The notes under the pieces are model-generated. The model saw only the letters and a program-made list of their open reading frames with translations, was not told the DNA's origin and made no database searches. This document shows positions 15,806 through 24,279 of a stretch of DNA of 34,667 bases, piece by piece; the stretch's first letter is position 1, and each line of letters begins with the position of its first letter. Source of the DNA: an uncultured Bacilli bacterium (GTDB taxonomy: Bacteria > Bacillota_I > Bacilli_A > RF39 > UBA660); assembly GCA_934096535.1 (NCBI GenBank), contig CAKOMC010000011.1:1-34667 (forward strand), read 5' to 3'. The position numbers were made by a program, and so were the translations under genes.

Positions 15806-16591
15806 TTATAATATTGTACATAACAATGTATATAATAAAACCCCAAAAACCAAACTATCTATTCTATCTAAGATACCTCCATGACCTTTAATAAGATTAG
15901 AATAATCTTTTAGTTTATTTTCTCTTTTAATTTTACTAAAGAATAAATCTCCAATCTGACCAAAGACACTTATAAGTATACTCATAACGACTATTCTTAA
16001 TACACTAGTATTACCAATGACAGCTAAATAATAAAATGTTCCAATAATACTTGCACATATAATACCTCCTAGAAAACCTTCTATGGTTTTATTAGGACTT
16101 ATACTAGATAATTTATGAGTTCCAATGTAACTACCAATAAATAAAGCAAAGACATCGGTTGCACAAATAATAGCTATAACATATAGTAAAACCCATTTAT
16201 TAATACTATCTAACATCACCATTGAATTTAGGGCCATACCTAGTAAAAATAATAAGGTAAACATAAAAAGAGTTGTTTCCGTATCATATTTTTTACTAAA
16301 TATCGTTGGTATTACCATAGCAAATAATAAGAAGGCAATAGTCTGATAAGATACTCCTAAATACAAGGCATAACCATCATTTACAATATAAATTAAAGCC
16401 ATAAAACTAATAAGTCCCAAAATAATAATGGGTAGGCTTAATTTATCTTTAACTTTAGGCAAAGTAATAATTTCTTTATAAGCTAAAATGGCTACGGCTC
16501 CTATTAAAATTTTAAAAGCAACTGGTCCTAAAAAGAAGCCTAGACAAAAGATTAAAGTAATTATCGCCCCACTAATAATGCGGTTTTTCAC
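15806..16591 (-). CDS. cdsA: Phosphatidate cytidylyltransferase
   Basis: Makes CDP-diacylglycerol from CTP and phosphatidic acid, the branch point to all phospholipids. 261 aa, about eight membrane segments. The C-terminal signature is present: SKIKRENKLKDYSNLIKGHG followed by GILDRIDS. It starts at GTG 16591, sharing one base with the TAG stop of uppS (TAGTG), so it is translationally coupled to it. Middle gene of uppS-cdsA-rseP. Confidence 0.96.
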   Translation of the reverse strand: MKNRIISGAIITLIFCLGFFLGPVAFKILIGAVAILAYKEIITLPKVKDKLSLPIIILGLISFMALIYIVNDGYALYLGVSYQTIAFLLFAMVIPTIFSKKYDTETTLFMFTLLFLLGMALNSMVMLDSINKWVLLYVIAIICATDVFALFIGSYIGTHKLSSISPNKTIEGFLGGIICASIIGTFYYLAVIGNTSVLRIVVMSILISVFGQIGDLFFSKIKRENKLKDYSNLIKGHGGILDRIDSLVFGVLLYTLLCTIL

Positions 16592-17298
16592 TACTTTCCA
16601 CCTCCAAATCGTCTTTCTCTACCATTATATGCTTCTATAGCGCGGTCAAACTCTTTTTTATCAAAATCAGGCCAATAACAATCGGGAAAATACATTTCTG
16701 CATAAGCAATTTGCCATAAAAGAAAGTTACTTACGCGGACATCGCCACCAGTTCTAATCATTAAATCTACTGGGGGTAAATCTTGATATAAATATTTTTC
16801 AAAAATTTGCGGTGTTAAGTCGTTTTCTTTTAACTTCCCCATATTTATATCCTTAAGTATTTTTTTAGTTGCATCAACTATCTCGGTTTGACCACCATAA
16901 TTAAGACAAATATTTAAAATACCACCGGTACAATCATTAGTCTCACTTTTTAAATAGTCCATAGCTTCTAGTACTTCTTCTTTTAAAGGACTTCTTCTAC
17001 CACTAAAAACTACTTTGATATTATTTTCTTTTAATTCCTTACATGAATCTTTAAATTCATTAACAAACAAATTCATTAAATAATCAACTTCGCTTGCTTC
17101 TCTTTTAAAGTTTTCTGTTGAAAAACAATAGACTGATAAATATTTAACTCCTTTTTTTAAAATATAATCAGCCATCTTTTTTATATTACTAAAACCGCGT
17201 CTATGACCTTCTAATTTGGGTAAAAGATGCTTTTTAGCCCATCTTCTATTACCATCCAAAATTATGGCCACATGCGTAGGTATTTTTATTTCTTTCAT
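16591..17298 (-). CDS. uppS: Isoprenyl transferase (undecaprenyl diphosphate synthase)
   Basis: Cis-prenyltransferase that extends farnesyl diphosphate to C55 undecaprenyl diphosphate, the lipid carrier for wall polymers. 235 aa, usual length. Motifs: HVAIILDGNRRWAKK at 8-22 with the catalytic Asp, the CFSTENFKR segment near 58-66, and RTGGDVRVSNFLLWQIAYAE near 182-201 (family RTSGExRxSNFLLWQ; here Gly replaces Ser and Asp replaces Glu). ATG 17298 has AGGAGG 6 nt upstream. First gene of its operon, with a strong promoter. Confidence 0.97.
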   Translation of the reverse strand: MKEIKIPTHVAIILDGNRRWAKKHLLPKLEGHRRGFSNIKKMADYILKKGVKYLSVYCFSTENFKREASEVDYLMNLFVNEFKDSCKELKENNIKVVFSGRRSPLKEEVLEAMDYLKSETNDCTGGILNICLNYGGQTEIVDATKKILKDINMGKLKENDLTPQIFEKYLYQDLPPVDLMIRTGGDVRVSNFLLWQIAYAEMYFPDCYWPDFDKKEFDRAIEAYNGRERRFGGGK

Positions 17299-17315
17299 TT
17301 TTCCTCCTAATAATA

Positions 17316-17344
17316 ATTATATACTGCTTAAAAGCGATAGTCAA
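17316..17344 (-). promoter_or_regulatory. Promoter of uppS-cdsA-rseP
   Basis: On the minus strand TTGACT (17339-17344), 17-nt spacer, TATAAT (17316-17321): five of six and six of six consensus bases. The predicted leader is only about 11 nt and holds the AGGAGG site. Confidence 0.85.
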
Positions 17345-17416
17345 AGCTTATATGTTTTCTTTCCATAATTTTTTTATTTTACTTGCTTTTGCCTTTAATT
17401 AACATTATTAAAATTT

Positions 17417-18292
17417 TTATTGACGCATATTGGCCCCTAGCATTTCCATATCTAAAGTTAACTGTTTAATGCGTTCAATTATCCTATTTGCTTTTACTTT
17501 ATCGATTCCTTTATTAGAAAGGTGTTCTTCTAGTTCTTTAATTGTAAAATTTGAGGTAAAGAAGGTTGTTTTATGTTCATTCATTCTTGATTGTAAAATG
17601 GTTCCTAGAATTTCATCTCGCCCCCAATCGGTAACTTTTTCCGCGCCAATATCATCGATTAACAATAAATCAACCCTGCATAACTCGTCCATAATATCGT
17701 TCATAGCCTCAAAATCACCCTTGATTGTTCGAAGTAAATCTGGTAAATACACAATTTTTGTCTTAAAACCGCGCTTTTGCATTTCGTTAAAACACGCACT
17801 TAAAATATAAGTCTTACCACAGCCAAAGTTACCATGTAAATATAAGCCCTTCATATTTTTACCATAATCATATTCTTTAATAAAATTAGTAACCCATTTT
17901 ATTAATATATAACGGTTTTTATCCCTAGTATCAATCGTTTTTAAAGAAGATGTTTCCAATTCTTTAGCGGCATTAATACTTTCCTTTATCTTCTTAAATT
18001 CTTGTAATTTAAAATAGCAAGCCTCGGTAGAAAACATTAAATGATTATTATATTTTTGAGGATAATTAGTATAACCTCTTATCTTATTTTTGCATTCATA
18101 TAAGCCATGACAATTTTTACAGTTATTCTCTTCTTGTAAATATTCTTCTAACTTTGAAGTATAATTCATAGCCTCTTTATCAGTTAATTCTAAACTAGCT
18201 ACTAACTTTTGAAATTCTAGGTTACGACACGCTCTTATATAATTATCTTTCAGACTATTTTCAATTAATCTTGTTTTATTTACTACTGTCAT
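17417..18292 (-). CDS. dnaI: Primosomal helicase loader DnaI
   Basis: AAA+ ATPase that loads the replicative helicase onto DNA together with DnaB and DnaD in Bacilli. 291 aa. The N-terminal domain carries a zinc-binding group (C58, C61, C67, then H84 and C92) as in B. subtilis DnaI. AAA+ part: Walker A GNFGCGKT at 154-161, Walker B LLLIDDIGAE at 209-218, sensor-1 FFTSNF at 244-249, and a C-terminal RIIERI sensor-2 Arg motif. It overlaps dnaB by 17 bp, the normal order dnaB-dnaI. Confidence 0.95.
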   Translation of the reverse strand: MTVVNKTRLIENSLKDNYIRACRNLEFQKLVASLELTDKEAMNYTSKLEEYLQEENNCKNCHGLYECKNKIRGYTNYPQKYNNHLMFSTEACYFKLQEFKKIKESINAAKELETSSLKTIDTRDKNRYILIKWVTNFIKEYDYGKNMKGLYLHGNFGCGKTYILSACFNEMQKRGFKTKIVYLPDLLRTIKGDFEAMNDIMDELCRVDLLLIDDIGAEKVTDWGRDEILGTILQSRMNEHKTTFFTSNFTIKELEEHLSNKGIDKVKANRIIERIKQLTLDMEMLGANMRQ

Positions 18293-19556
18293 AGTAGGTT
18301 CCTTTCATTAACTCTTCTAATTCTTTTTGTTCTTCTAAGGTAGCCTCATTTCTTTTAATTTCGGTCTTAAACCAAACCGGAACATCTTCAGGGGTTTTTA
18401 TATTGGTTGGGGCTTTAGCAATCAATTTTTTTTGCTCTTTTTCCGCTAAGCTCATCGCTTCTCTAGCCGTCTTAACCCCACTTCTTACCCACTGACCAGC
18501 AATAGTTTCAACGAAGTTTTTATTTAATTTATTATCATTTTTCTTTAAAACATAATCAATTAAAACATTGACCACCGCGGGCTTTAAGTTTAAATCACAA
18601 CATAAGGTTTCTAAAAGTTTTAAATCCCGATTAGTTGGGGTTACCCCGTGATACTTACTCTTTAAAAAATCATAAGGTTTCGTATTTTCAAAAACATAAA
18701 TAATCTTATCACGCTTACTCATATTTTCTAAAATACCAGTCTTTTCTTCTTTATACACAAGCGTTGGCAATTTACCGTTATTATGATATGTATAATAATT
18801 TCGGGCTAGTTTTCTTAACTCTTCAGCCACAATAAAACCTCGTTCATTTATAACATTTCTAATAATTTCACTAAATTTTATAGTATCTAAATTATAAACA
18901 AAAGCCAAATTTTCAATCAGTTCTCTCGTTCTTTTATTAAAAGCTTTTTCGTTTAAAATATCTTTAGGAATACTAGCTATTAGCATATCAAAATCAATAA
19001 CATTTTTAGCTTGAATGTTTTGTTTAACTCGTTCGGTAGCATCAACTTCTGGTAAAACATTAGAAGAGGCAAAAGTCATATTAAGACTACTAGTTATATC
19101 TTCATACTCACTTAAAGACATACTCTTCTTTTCATAAGATTTCTTTATGGCCTCATATTCCATCTTACCAATATTATTATATAAAACAACATTTAATACT
19201 GGGTGATTTAAAAATTCTCTTGGACTCATAGGACTATATAGTTCATAAACATAACTATAAATATCCCCTTTTTTAACATAAGTTTTTAAAAGTCCTAAAG
19301 ATTCTAAGGCACATCTAGCTTCTTTAATACTTTTTAAATCCAATTTCATTAAACACATTAAGTGATGATGATTATACTCTTCACTTTTAAAACTATTATT
19401 TTTTAAATCACGCCATAAAGTTAAATAGAGACTTACGGCTAAAGGTCCCATAATTGGTTCATATAACATTATTAAGTTATCTCGGTCTTCTAAGTTTAAA
19501 ATAGTCTTACTAACTACTGTATACATATCGGCCGGTAAAAGACTAACCTTATCCAT
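18276..19556 (-). CDS. dnaB: Replication initiation and membrane attachment protein DnaB (Bacillus type)
   Basis: Structural member of the Bacilli primosome (not the helicase of the same name in E. coli); with DnaD and DnaI it loads helicase at oriC and stalled forks. About 426 aa. The N-terminal DDBH1-like winged helix begins near residue 20 (LEDRDNLIMLYEPIMGPLAVSLYLTLW) and the C-terminal DDBH2-like region contains PYDFLKSKYHG(V)TPTNRDLK and the YVLKKNDNKLNKNFVETIAGQW signature. GTG 19568 opens the frame, but ATG 19556 has GGGTG 5 nt upstream and is preferred. Confidence 0.93.
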   Translation of the reverse strand: MDKVSLLPADMYTVVSKTILNLEDRDNLIMLYEPIMGPLAVSLYLTLWRDLKNNSFKSEEYNHHHLMCLMKLDLKSIKEARCALESLGLLKTYVKKGDIYSYVYELYSPMSPREFLNHPVLNVVLYNNIGKMEYEAIKKSYEKKSMSLSEYEDITSSLNMTFASSNVLPEVDATERVKQNIQAKNVIDFDMLIASIPKDILNEKAFNKRTRELIENLAFVYNLDTIKFSEIIRNVINERGFIVAEELRKLARNYYTYHNNGKLPTLVYKEEKTGILENMSKRDKIIYVFENTKPYDFLKSKYHGVTPTNRDLKLLETLCCDLNLKPAVVNVLIDYVLKKNDNKLNKNFVETIAGQWVRSGVKTAREAMSLAEKEQKKLIAKAPTNIKTPEDVPVWFKTEIKRNEATLEEQKELEELMKGTYYDSSK

Positions 19557-19576
19557 AAAATCACCCACTAGCTAGT

Positions 19577-19582
19577 ATTATA
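19577..19582 (-). promoter_or_regulatory. -10 box of dnaB-dnaI
   Basis: TATAAT on the minus strand 20 nt before ATG 19556, immediately downstream of the terminator of the preceding gene. No good -35. Confidence 0.45.
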
Positions 19583-19594
19583 ATAAAGATTACC

Positions 19595-19622
19595 AAAAAA
19601 AGAAATGCTTTTTTAACATTTC
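19595..19622 (-). terminator. Terminator of the thioredoxin-fold gene
   Basis: On the minus strand the stem GAAATG (19622-19617) pairs with CATTTC (19607-19602), followed by seven Ts (19601-19595). The stop codon of the gene (19613-19615) lies in the loop, so translation and the hairpin overlap. Confidence 0.8.
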
Positions 19623-20320
19623 TCATCACATAAATCAGCTAAAGTTTTAAAGGCTTCTAAATACTTATTTTTTAATTCGTCTTTTTGGGTTTCATCTAGT
19701 AAAATATAAGGGTCTTTTTGACTATCTACCGATCCTTCAATAACTTCTTTAATCTCACCATTTTTAATAAATACTACGGTTGGGGCATATAATCTTTTCT
19801 CCCCGGTATCAATTAATTTACCACTATTATCATTTACCCCATATTCGGTTAAAAATTTATCTAACTTTTCTAAAAGATAAGTATAAAACTTACTACCATC
19901 AGTCTTTATTAAATTATTATTCTCATCAAAACTAAAGCTACTTCTAATATCTTTAATATTATAATAGTTTATTTTTGAAATTCCATAATCACTACCGGCC
20001 TCATTTAAAACGGATACTATATTACGGCACCATGGGCAAGTTGGAAAACCTAAGTACAAAACTCCCGTCCCGTTATCTAATAATTCTTTTATTTCATCTT
20101 CACTAGCATAATAATAAAGATTATTTTTAGCAATTGTTACTTCGGGATAAGTTTTACCATTACTAGCTTCTTTACCATTATAGGAAATATACTCATCGTA
20201 AAATTTTGTATCACTAACAGGTGCTTGCATGTTATCCTTATTTGCTAAAACCACGCCAACACAAATTAAAGAAACCATAAAAAGTCCTATTACATAATGT
20301 TTTAAAAAATCTTTTTTCAT
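19613..20320 (-). CDS. Membrane-anchored thioredoxin-fold protein with CPWC motif
   Basis: About 235 aa. One hydrophobic segment at residues 11-29 anchors it with the rest outside. A thioredoxin-like core follows: VLYLGFPTCPWCRNIVSVLN with C98 and C101 (numbered from the GTG at 20329) forming a CPWC redox pair, then APTVVFIKNGEI near 188-199, where the cis-Pro typical of thioredoxins is in the APTVV segment. It ends in CDEKC, two extra Cys. It resembles the bacteriocin-accessory/PedC-type thioredoxins more than classical TrxA; the substrate is unknown. AGGTGG lies 5 nt before ATG 20320, so that start is preferred over GTG 20329. Probably co-transcribed with the gene at 20367. Confidence 0.88.
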   Translation of the reverse strand: MKKDFLKHYVIGLFMVSLICVGVVLANKDNMQAPVSDTKFYDEYISYNGKEASNGKTYPEVTIAKNNLYYYASEDEIKELLDNGTGVLYLGFPTCPWCRNIVSVLNEAGSDYGISKINYYNIKDIRSSFSFDENNNLIKTDGSKFYTYLLEKLDKFLTEYGVNDNSGKLIDTGEKRLYAPTVVFIKNGEIKEVIEGSVDSQKDPYILLDETQKDELKNKYLEAFKTLADLCDEKC

Positions 20321-20361
20321 CATATCCACCTAAACTTATTTTAAGCTATTTTTATATTAAT

Positions 20362-20389
20362 GGCAATTATTTTTTTAAAATAAGTTGCC
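20362..20389 (-). terminator. Intercistronic hairpin at the 3' end of the 20367 gene
   Basis: On the minus strand GGCAACTTATTTT pairs with AAAATAATTGCC with one bulged C. The stop codon of the upstream gene is inside the stem. Only a weak T-rich stretch follows, so it may be an attenuator or RNA-processing/stability element rather than a full terminator before the thioredoxin-fold gene. Confidence 0.5.
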
Positions 20390-20915
20390 TTGATAAACCG
20401 TTTTCTTCTTTAATAATAATACTTTCAGGGATGTGTTCTTCCTTGCAACAATCATTGCCATGGAAAGGTACTTCTAAGATCTCATAGCCTTCGGGAATAA
20501 CTTTTTCTTGCTGGGTATAATAACCATCTTGAAGCGTTAAAGTAATACTCTTTCGATAATAATTATCGGTCCTTTCTTTTTGATAATAAGCATCATACCC
20601 CGCCTCTTGAATTTTTTTTAGTTGATGTTTCCACCCCAAATCCAGACCCCACTTTTCGCAAAAATCCGTAATAAAGCAAGTTGCGGTCGTATGATCAAAT
20701 TTTTCATCTATTTTCTTAGCGGTCGCAATGGCAGCTCCTAATAAAAAAATGGGTATGGAAACAATGGAAACAACTTTTAACTTTGTATCTTTACTTTTAG
20801 AATGACCATCATATTTATAAGTCTTATGATTATCATAATGATATCCATATCGATATGACTTTTTAAACTTACTTCTTTTTATTCTTCTTGATACTCTCCA
20901 ATAACTAACATACAT
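20367..20915 (-). CDS. Small membrane protein of unknown function, His/Tyr-rich N-terminus
   Basis: 182 aa from ATG 20915; ATG 20924 is three codons upstream but abuts the AAAGGA site, while 20915 is 8 nt from it. Residues 1-46 are very basic and rich in His, Tyr and Lys (RSKFKKSYRYGYHYDNHKTY), followed by one membrane segment near 50-69 (VVSIVSIPIFLLGAAIATA) and a 110-residue soluble part containing CFITDFCEKWGLDLGWKH and a NDCCKEEH cluster, so four Cys in two pairs. Not recognised. Placement before a thioredoxin-fold protein and the paired Cys could mean that the two interact, which is inference. A palindrome spans its promoter. Confidence 0.7.
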   Translation of the reverse strand: MYVSYWRVSRRIKRSKFKKSYRYGYHYDNHKTYKYDGHSKSKDTKLKVVSIVSIPIFLLGAAIATAKKIDEKFDHTTATCFITDFCEKWGLDLGWKHQLKKIQEAGYDAYYQKERTDNYYRKSITLTLQDGYYTQQEKVIPEGYEILEVPFHGNDCCKEEHIPESIIIKEENGLSRQLILKK

Positions 20916-20927
20916 TTCTATCATCCT

Positions 20928-20958
20928 TTTTAAAGTACATTTCCACTATACTTTAAAA
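20928..20958. promoter_or_regulatory. Perfect 10-bp palindrome over the -10 region (operator candidate)
   Basis: Arms 20928-20937 (TTTTAAAGTA) and 20949-20958 (TACTTTAAAA) with an 11-nt spacer, covering the -10 box (20945-20950) and predicted start of the 20367-20915 gene. Geometry fits a dimeric repressor site. Confidence 0.55.
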
Positions 20959-20974
20959 TTACTCTATTAGTCAA
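20945..20974 (-). promoter_or_regulatory. Promoter of the 20367-20915 gene
   Basis: On the minus strand TTGACT (20969-20974), 18-nt spacer, TATAGT (20945-20950), both five of six matches to consensus. Confidence 0.7.
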
Positions 20975-21034
20975 GATAAATTAAGGTTAAAGCAACCTAA
21001 TTTAAAATAAAATTGCACGAAATCCGTTCCAATT

Positions 21035-21086
21035 AAAAAAGTAATACTTCTAACTAATTTTTTAGTCAAAGGTATTACTGTTTTTT
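21035..21086. terminator. Terminator downstream of the Lgt-like gene
   Basis: Arms AGTAATAC (21040-21047) and GTATTACT (21072-21079), with an inner ACTAA/TTAGT pairing and A/T tracts at both ends (A-run 21035-21040, T-run 21081-21087). On the minus strand six Ts follow the stem, terminating the xfp-lgt unit. The remaining gap up to 20960 shows nothing else beyond a weak AGGTT/AACCT hairpin. Confidence 0.75.
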
Positions 21087-21100
21087 TAAACCTAATCTTT

Positions 21101-21847
21101 CTAACTTCTATTTTTAATTATATCCTTTGTTTTTACTTTTATATAGCTATATCCCAAGCCTAAAATACTTACAATAAATAAAACAAGGCTAATTTTTTGG
21201 TTAAAAGATAAGAAAACATTTTCGTTGCCGCTTCTTAAATAATCAAGACCAAACTTAGAAATACTTATAGCAATTAATAGATAAAAAATATCGTTTAAAC
21301 TCAAGCTATTAGTTTTCCTTTTCTTTTCACATTTATGATAAAAATAGAAGAAGATTCCAGAAAAAACAAGGGCCTCAACTAACTGAATAGGAAATAGAGA
21401 AACATTTAAAGGGGCTTGGTTAGAACTAGTATAAATGACTTTACCAAAGCCTGCATAATTAATTCCGTAACAACACCCAGCTGTAAAGCAACCAATCTTA
21501 CCAATGGCATAAACCATAGGTAGAGGAAGACCCCCCAGTGTTAAAAGTACGGTCATATCTTTTTTAAAGATCAAACTATAAACAATTATTCCAATGAAAG
21601 CTCCTATCATATTACCATACGAAGTAAACCATAAACTTAATATTTCATTAAAACCATACTTAGGAAATTCATCTAAGAAAGTAAAAAATTTACCTCCTAA
21701 AGCAATGAATATATTTTCTAGTAAAAGTAGTAAAATAACATCTTTAAATTTTAAATTATACTTGCGATAATTAAAAATGATAAAAAGAATATTAAAAACT
21801 AAGGCTAAGAATATCATTAAATCATAAATCGAATGACTAATTACCAT
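21101..21847 (-). CDS. Prolipoprotein diacylglyceryl transferase-like membrane protein
   Basis: 248 aa, about seven membrane segments. The Lgt family attaches diacylglycerol from phosphatidylglycerol to the lipobox Cys of lipoproteins. Matches: AIGKIGCFTAGCCYG near 122-136 in place of the classical RIGNFxNxExxG, LFPIQLVEALVFS near 158-170 (family YPTQLYE), and LDYLRSGNE near 211-219 (family RxxxExxR region). The Arg of the RIGN motif, catalytically important in E. coli Lgt, is Lys here, and the Cys-rich GCCYG form belongs to a divergent Lgt-like subgroup. It may therefore be a paralogue with another substrate; a classical Lgt may exist elsewhere. It follows xfp by 15 bp in the same operon, an unexpected pairing. 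Confidence 0.85.
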   Translation of the reverse strand: MVISHSIYDLMIFLALVFNILFIIFNYRKYNLKFKDVILLLLLENIFIALGGKFFTFLDEFPKYGFNEILSLWFTSYGNMIGAFIGIIVYSLIFKKDMTVLLTLGGLPLPMVYAIGKIGCFTAGCCYGINYAGFGKVIYTSSNQAPLNVSLFPIQLVEALVFSGIFFYFYHKCEKKRKTNSLSLNDIFYLLIAISISKFGLDYLRSGNENVFLSFNQKISLVLFIVSILGLGYSYIKVKTKDIIKNRS

Positions 21848-21862
21848 AAAACTACCATTTTC

Positions 21863-24175
21863 TTAATTTTCTTTTCTTAAAATTTCAAAGTTAGTAATCT
21901 CTTCTAAGTCAATACCAGCATCTTTAGCATAAGCATAATGTCTTTTTAAAGCATCGGTAATATAATCATTTAAATTTTCTTTATCCTTGCTATCTGGTAG
22001 CAATTCTAAGATTTCCTTAGCTAAACTGAAACGGTCAATTTTATTACGCAAACGCATATCGAATGCTGTTGTTATAGAGCCTTCTTCTTCATAACCATGA
22101 ACATAGAAATTTTTATTAGGTCGATCATAAATAAGACCATGAATGAGGCTTGGATAACCATGAAAATTAAAGATTACTGGTTTATCTTTCGTAAAGTATT
22201 TAATAAAATCTTCATCGCTTAAACCCGTCTTATTGCGTTTATTAGTCTCTAATTTTAATACTTCTAAAACATTAACAAAACGCAAATTTATATTGGGAAG
22301 ATATTTTTTTAGCAAAGATACGCAAGCTATAGCTTCAATATTTGGTGTATCTCCACAACTAGCAATAACAAAATCAGGATTAGCACTGGTCGTTAATTTA
22401 TCTAAAATAATTAAACCCTTATCTACTAATTCTTTAGCTTCATTTTTCGTTAGCCATTGTCTAGTTGGATGTTTAGAGGCGACAATTGCATTAACAACAT
22501 TTTGGGATTTTAAACATTTATCATAAGTTAAAAGTAAACTATTGGCATCAATTGGTAAATAAATATTAGCAAATCCCCTTTTTTTCTCCGCTAAATGGGT
22601 AATAAAACCGGGATCTTGATGAGTATAGCCATTATGATCTTGCTGCCAAACATTACTAGTTAAAAGCAAATTTAAAGCTGGTAAACTTTTACGCCAAGTA
22701 ATTTCACTGGCCATCTTTAACCATTTAACATATTGAGTTACCATTGAATCGACTACTCTTATAAAAGCTTCGTAACTAACAAAAGTACCGTATCGTCCCG
22801 TTAGCGTATAGCCTTCCAGCAATCCTTCGCAAACATTTTCGGATAAATATGAGTCAATAATTCGTCCATCTTTACTTAAATTTTCATCATCGGGACTTAT
22901 CACTTCTTCCCAAGTTCGCTTTTCGGTATCAAATAAGTGATAAAGACGATTAGACATGGCCTCATCAGGACTAAAAAGTCGGAAATCATCTTTATTTAGA
23001 GCAAAGACATCCCGAATATATTTAGAAAGTTCTAACATATCTTGAGTTGTGGTAGCACCTAAAACATTATTTGGCAATAAATATTTATTTACTTCTGGTA
23101 AAATAAGTTTTTTACCACTAACGCCATTAGTTATTGGATTTTTACTCATTCTTCTATTACCAACAGGGTGATAAGCTTCTAAAAAGTCTTTTAAAGTACC
23201 ATCATTATTAAATAATTCCTCAGGTCGGTAACTCTTTAACCATTTTTCAATAATTTCTAAATAATTAGGAACCGTTTTATCAACTGGTATTTGATGAGCT
23301 CTAAAAGTTCCTTCAATTTTTTTACCGTTAACCATTTCTGGACCTGTCCAACCTTTTTTACTTCTTAAAATTAGCATTGGATAATATATTTTCTTACTAT
23401 CTTCATTTTTAATTTTCTTTATATCATTAACAGCCTTATCTAAAGCACTCATCATTTTTTCGTGCATTTGTAGGGTATTTGCTCCCGAAACAATATAAGG
23501 GTGATAACCCAAGGCTGTAAAATAACAAATAAGTTCTTTATCACTCATTCGACTATAAATCGTCGGATTACTAATTTTATAACCATTTAAATGGAGAATT
23601 GGTAAAACCACACCATCACGCTTCGGATTTAAGAACTTATGAACCTGCCAAGAAGTTGCCAAAGTTCCTGTTTCGGCCTCGCCATCCCCAATGCAACAAG
23701 TGGCAATTAAATTAGGATTATCTAAAACTGCTCCGAAAGCGTGAATTAAACTATAACCTAGTTCGCCACCTTCATGCATTGACCCTGGCATTTCGGGAGT
23801 TGCATGAGAGCCCGTCCCATAGGGATAAGAAAATTCTTTAAATATCTTAAGTAATCCGTCCCTATTTTTAGGACAATCAGGATAAACTTCACTTAAACTT
23901 CCTTCTAAAAAAGCTTGGGATAATAAAAAGTTTCCACCATGTCCTGGGCCACTAATATAAATCATATTTAAATCATATTTTTTAATAATTCGATTTAAAT
24001 GAGTATAGATAAAGTTTTGACCTGGTACTGTTCCCCAGTGCCCTACTAATTTTTTCTTTAAATCGCTTTCTTTTAAAGATCTTTCTAAAAGAGGATTATC
24101 TTTTAAATAAAGGCAACAAGCACTAATATAGTTAGCAGCTCGAAAATACGCATCAATTATTTCTATTTCTTTCAT
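21863..24175 (-). CDS. xfp: Xylulose-5-phosphate/fructose-6-phosphate phosphoketolase
   Basis: Thiamine-diphosphate enzyme splitting xylulose-5-P (or fructose-6-P) with phosphate into acetyl-phosphate and glyceraldehyde-3-P (or erythrose-4-P), the core of heterolactic or bifid-type sugar breakdown. 770 aa, close to the 790-830 of the family. Motifs: GHWGTVPGQNFIYTH at 46-60, SGPGHGG near 77-83, SMHEGGELGYSLIHAFGA, the TPP-binding GDGEAETG near 163-170, and QDHNGYTHQDPGF near 514-526. ATG 24175 follows AGGAAG. Extended -10 promoter at 24204-24212; first gene of a unit with the Lgt-like gene. Confidence 0.98.
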   Translation of the reverse strand: MKEIEIIDAYFRAANYISACCLYLKDNPLLERSLKESDLKKKLVGHWGTVPGQNFIYTHLNRIIKKYDLNMIYISGPGHGGNFLLSQAFLEGSLSEVYPDCPKNRDGLLKIFKEFSYPYGTGSHATPEMPGSMHEGGELGYSLIHAFGAVLDNPNLIATCCIGDGEAETGTLATSWQVHKFLNPKRDGVVLPILHLNGYKISNPTIYSRMSDKELICYFTALGYHPYIVSGANTLQMHEKMMSALDKAVNDIKKIKNEDSKKIYYPMLILRSKKGWTGPEMVNGKKIEGTFRAHQIPVDKTVPNYLEIIEKWLKSYRPEELFNNDGTLKDFLEAYHPVGNRRMSKNPITNGVSGKKLILPEVNKYLLPNNVLGATTTQDMLELSKYIRDVFALNKDDFRLFSPDEAMSNRLYHLFDTEKRTWEEVISPDDENLSKDGRIIDSYLSENVCEGLLEGYTLTGRYGTFVSYEAFIRVVDSMVTQYVKWLKMASEITWRKSLPALNLLLTSNVWQQDHNGYTHQDPGFITHLAEKKRGFANIYLPIDANSLLLTYDKCLKSQNVVNAIVASKHPTRQWLTKNEAKELVDKGLIILDKLTTSANPDFVIASCGDTPNIEAIACVSLLKKYLPNINLRFVNVLEVLKLETNKRNKTGLSDEDFIKYFTKDKPVIFNFHGYPSLIHGLIYDRPNKNFYVHGYEEEGSITTAFDMRLRNKIDRFSLAKEILELLPDSKDKENLNDYITDALKRHYAYAKDAGIDLEEITNFEILRKEN

Positions 24176-24203
24176 TTTTATCTTCCTATTCTATTCTTAA
24201 CTA

Positions 24204-24212
24204 ATTATAGCA
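24204..24212 (-). promoter_or_regulatory. Extended -10 promoter of xfp
   Basis: TGCTATAAT on the minus strand, 28 nt before ATG 24175. The -35 position falls inside the T-tract of the preceding terminator, so the promoter relies on the TGN element. Confidence 0.65.
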
Positions 24213-24218
24213 AAGAAT

Positions 24219-24261
24219 AAAAAAAGAAGAAAGACTCTTTAAAATTATTTTCATCTTTCTT
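24219..24261 (-). terminator. Terminator of the alpha-CTD-like gene pair
   Basis: On the minus strand AAGAAAGA (24261-24254) pairs with TCTTTCTT (24234-24227), followed by CTTTTTTT. It sits right between the end of the 24280 gene and the xfp promoter. Confidence 0.75.
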
Positions 24262-24279
24262 AAGTAATCATTTTTGTTT

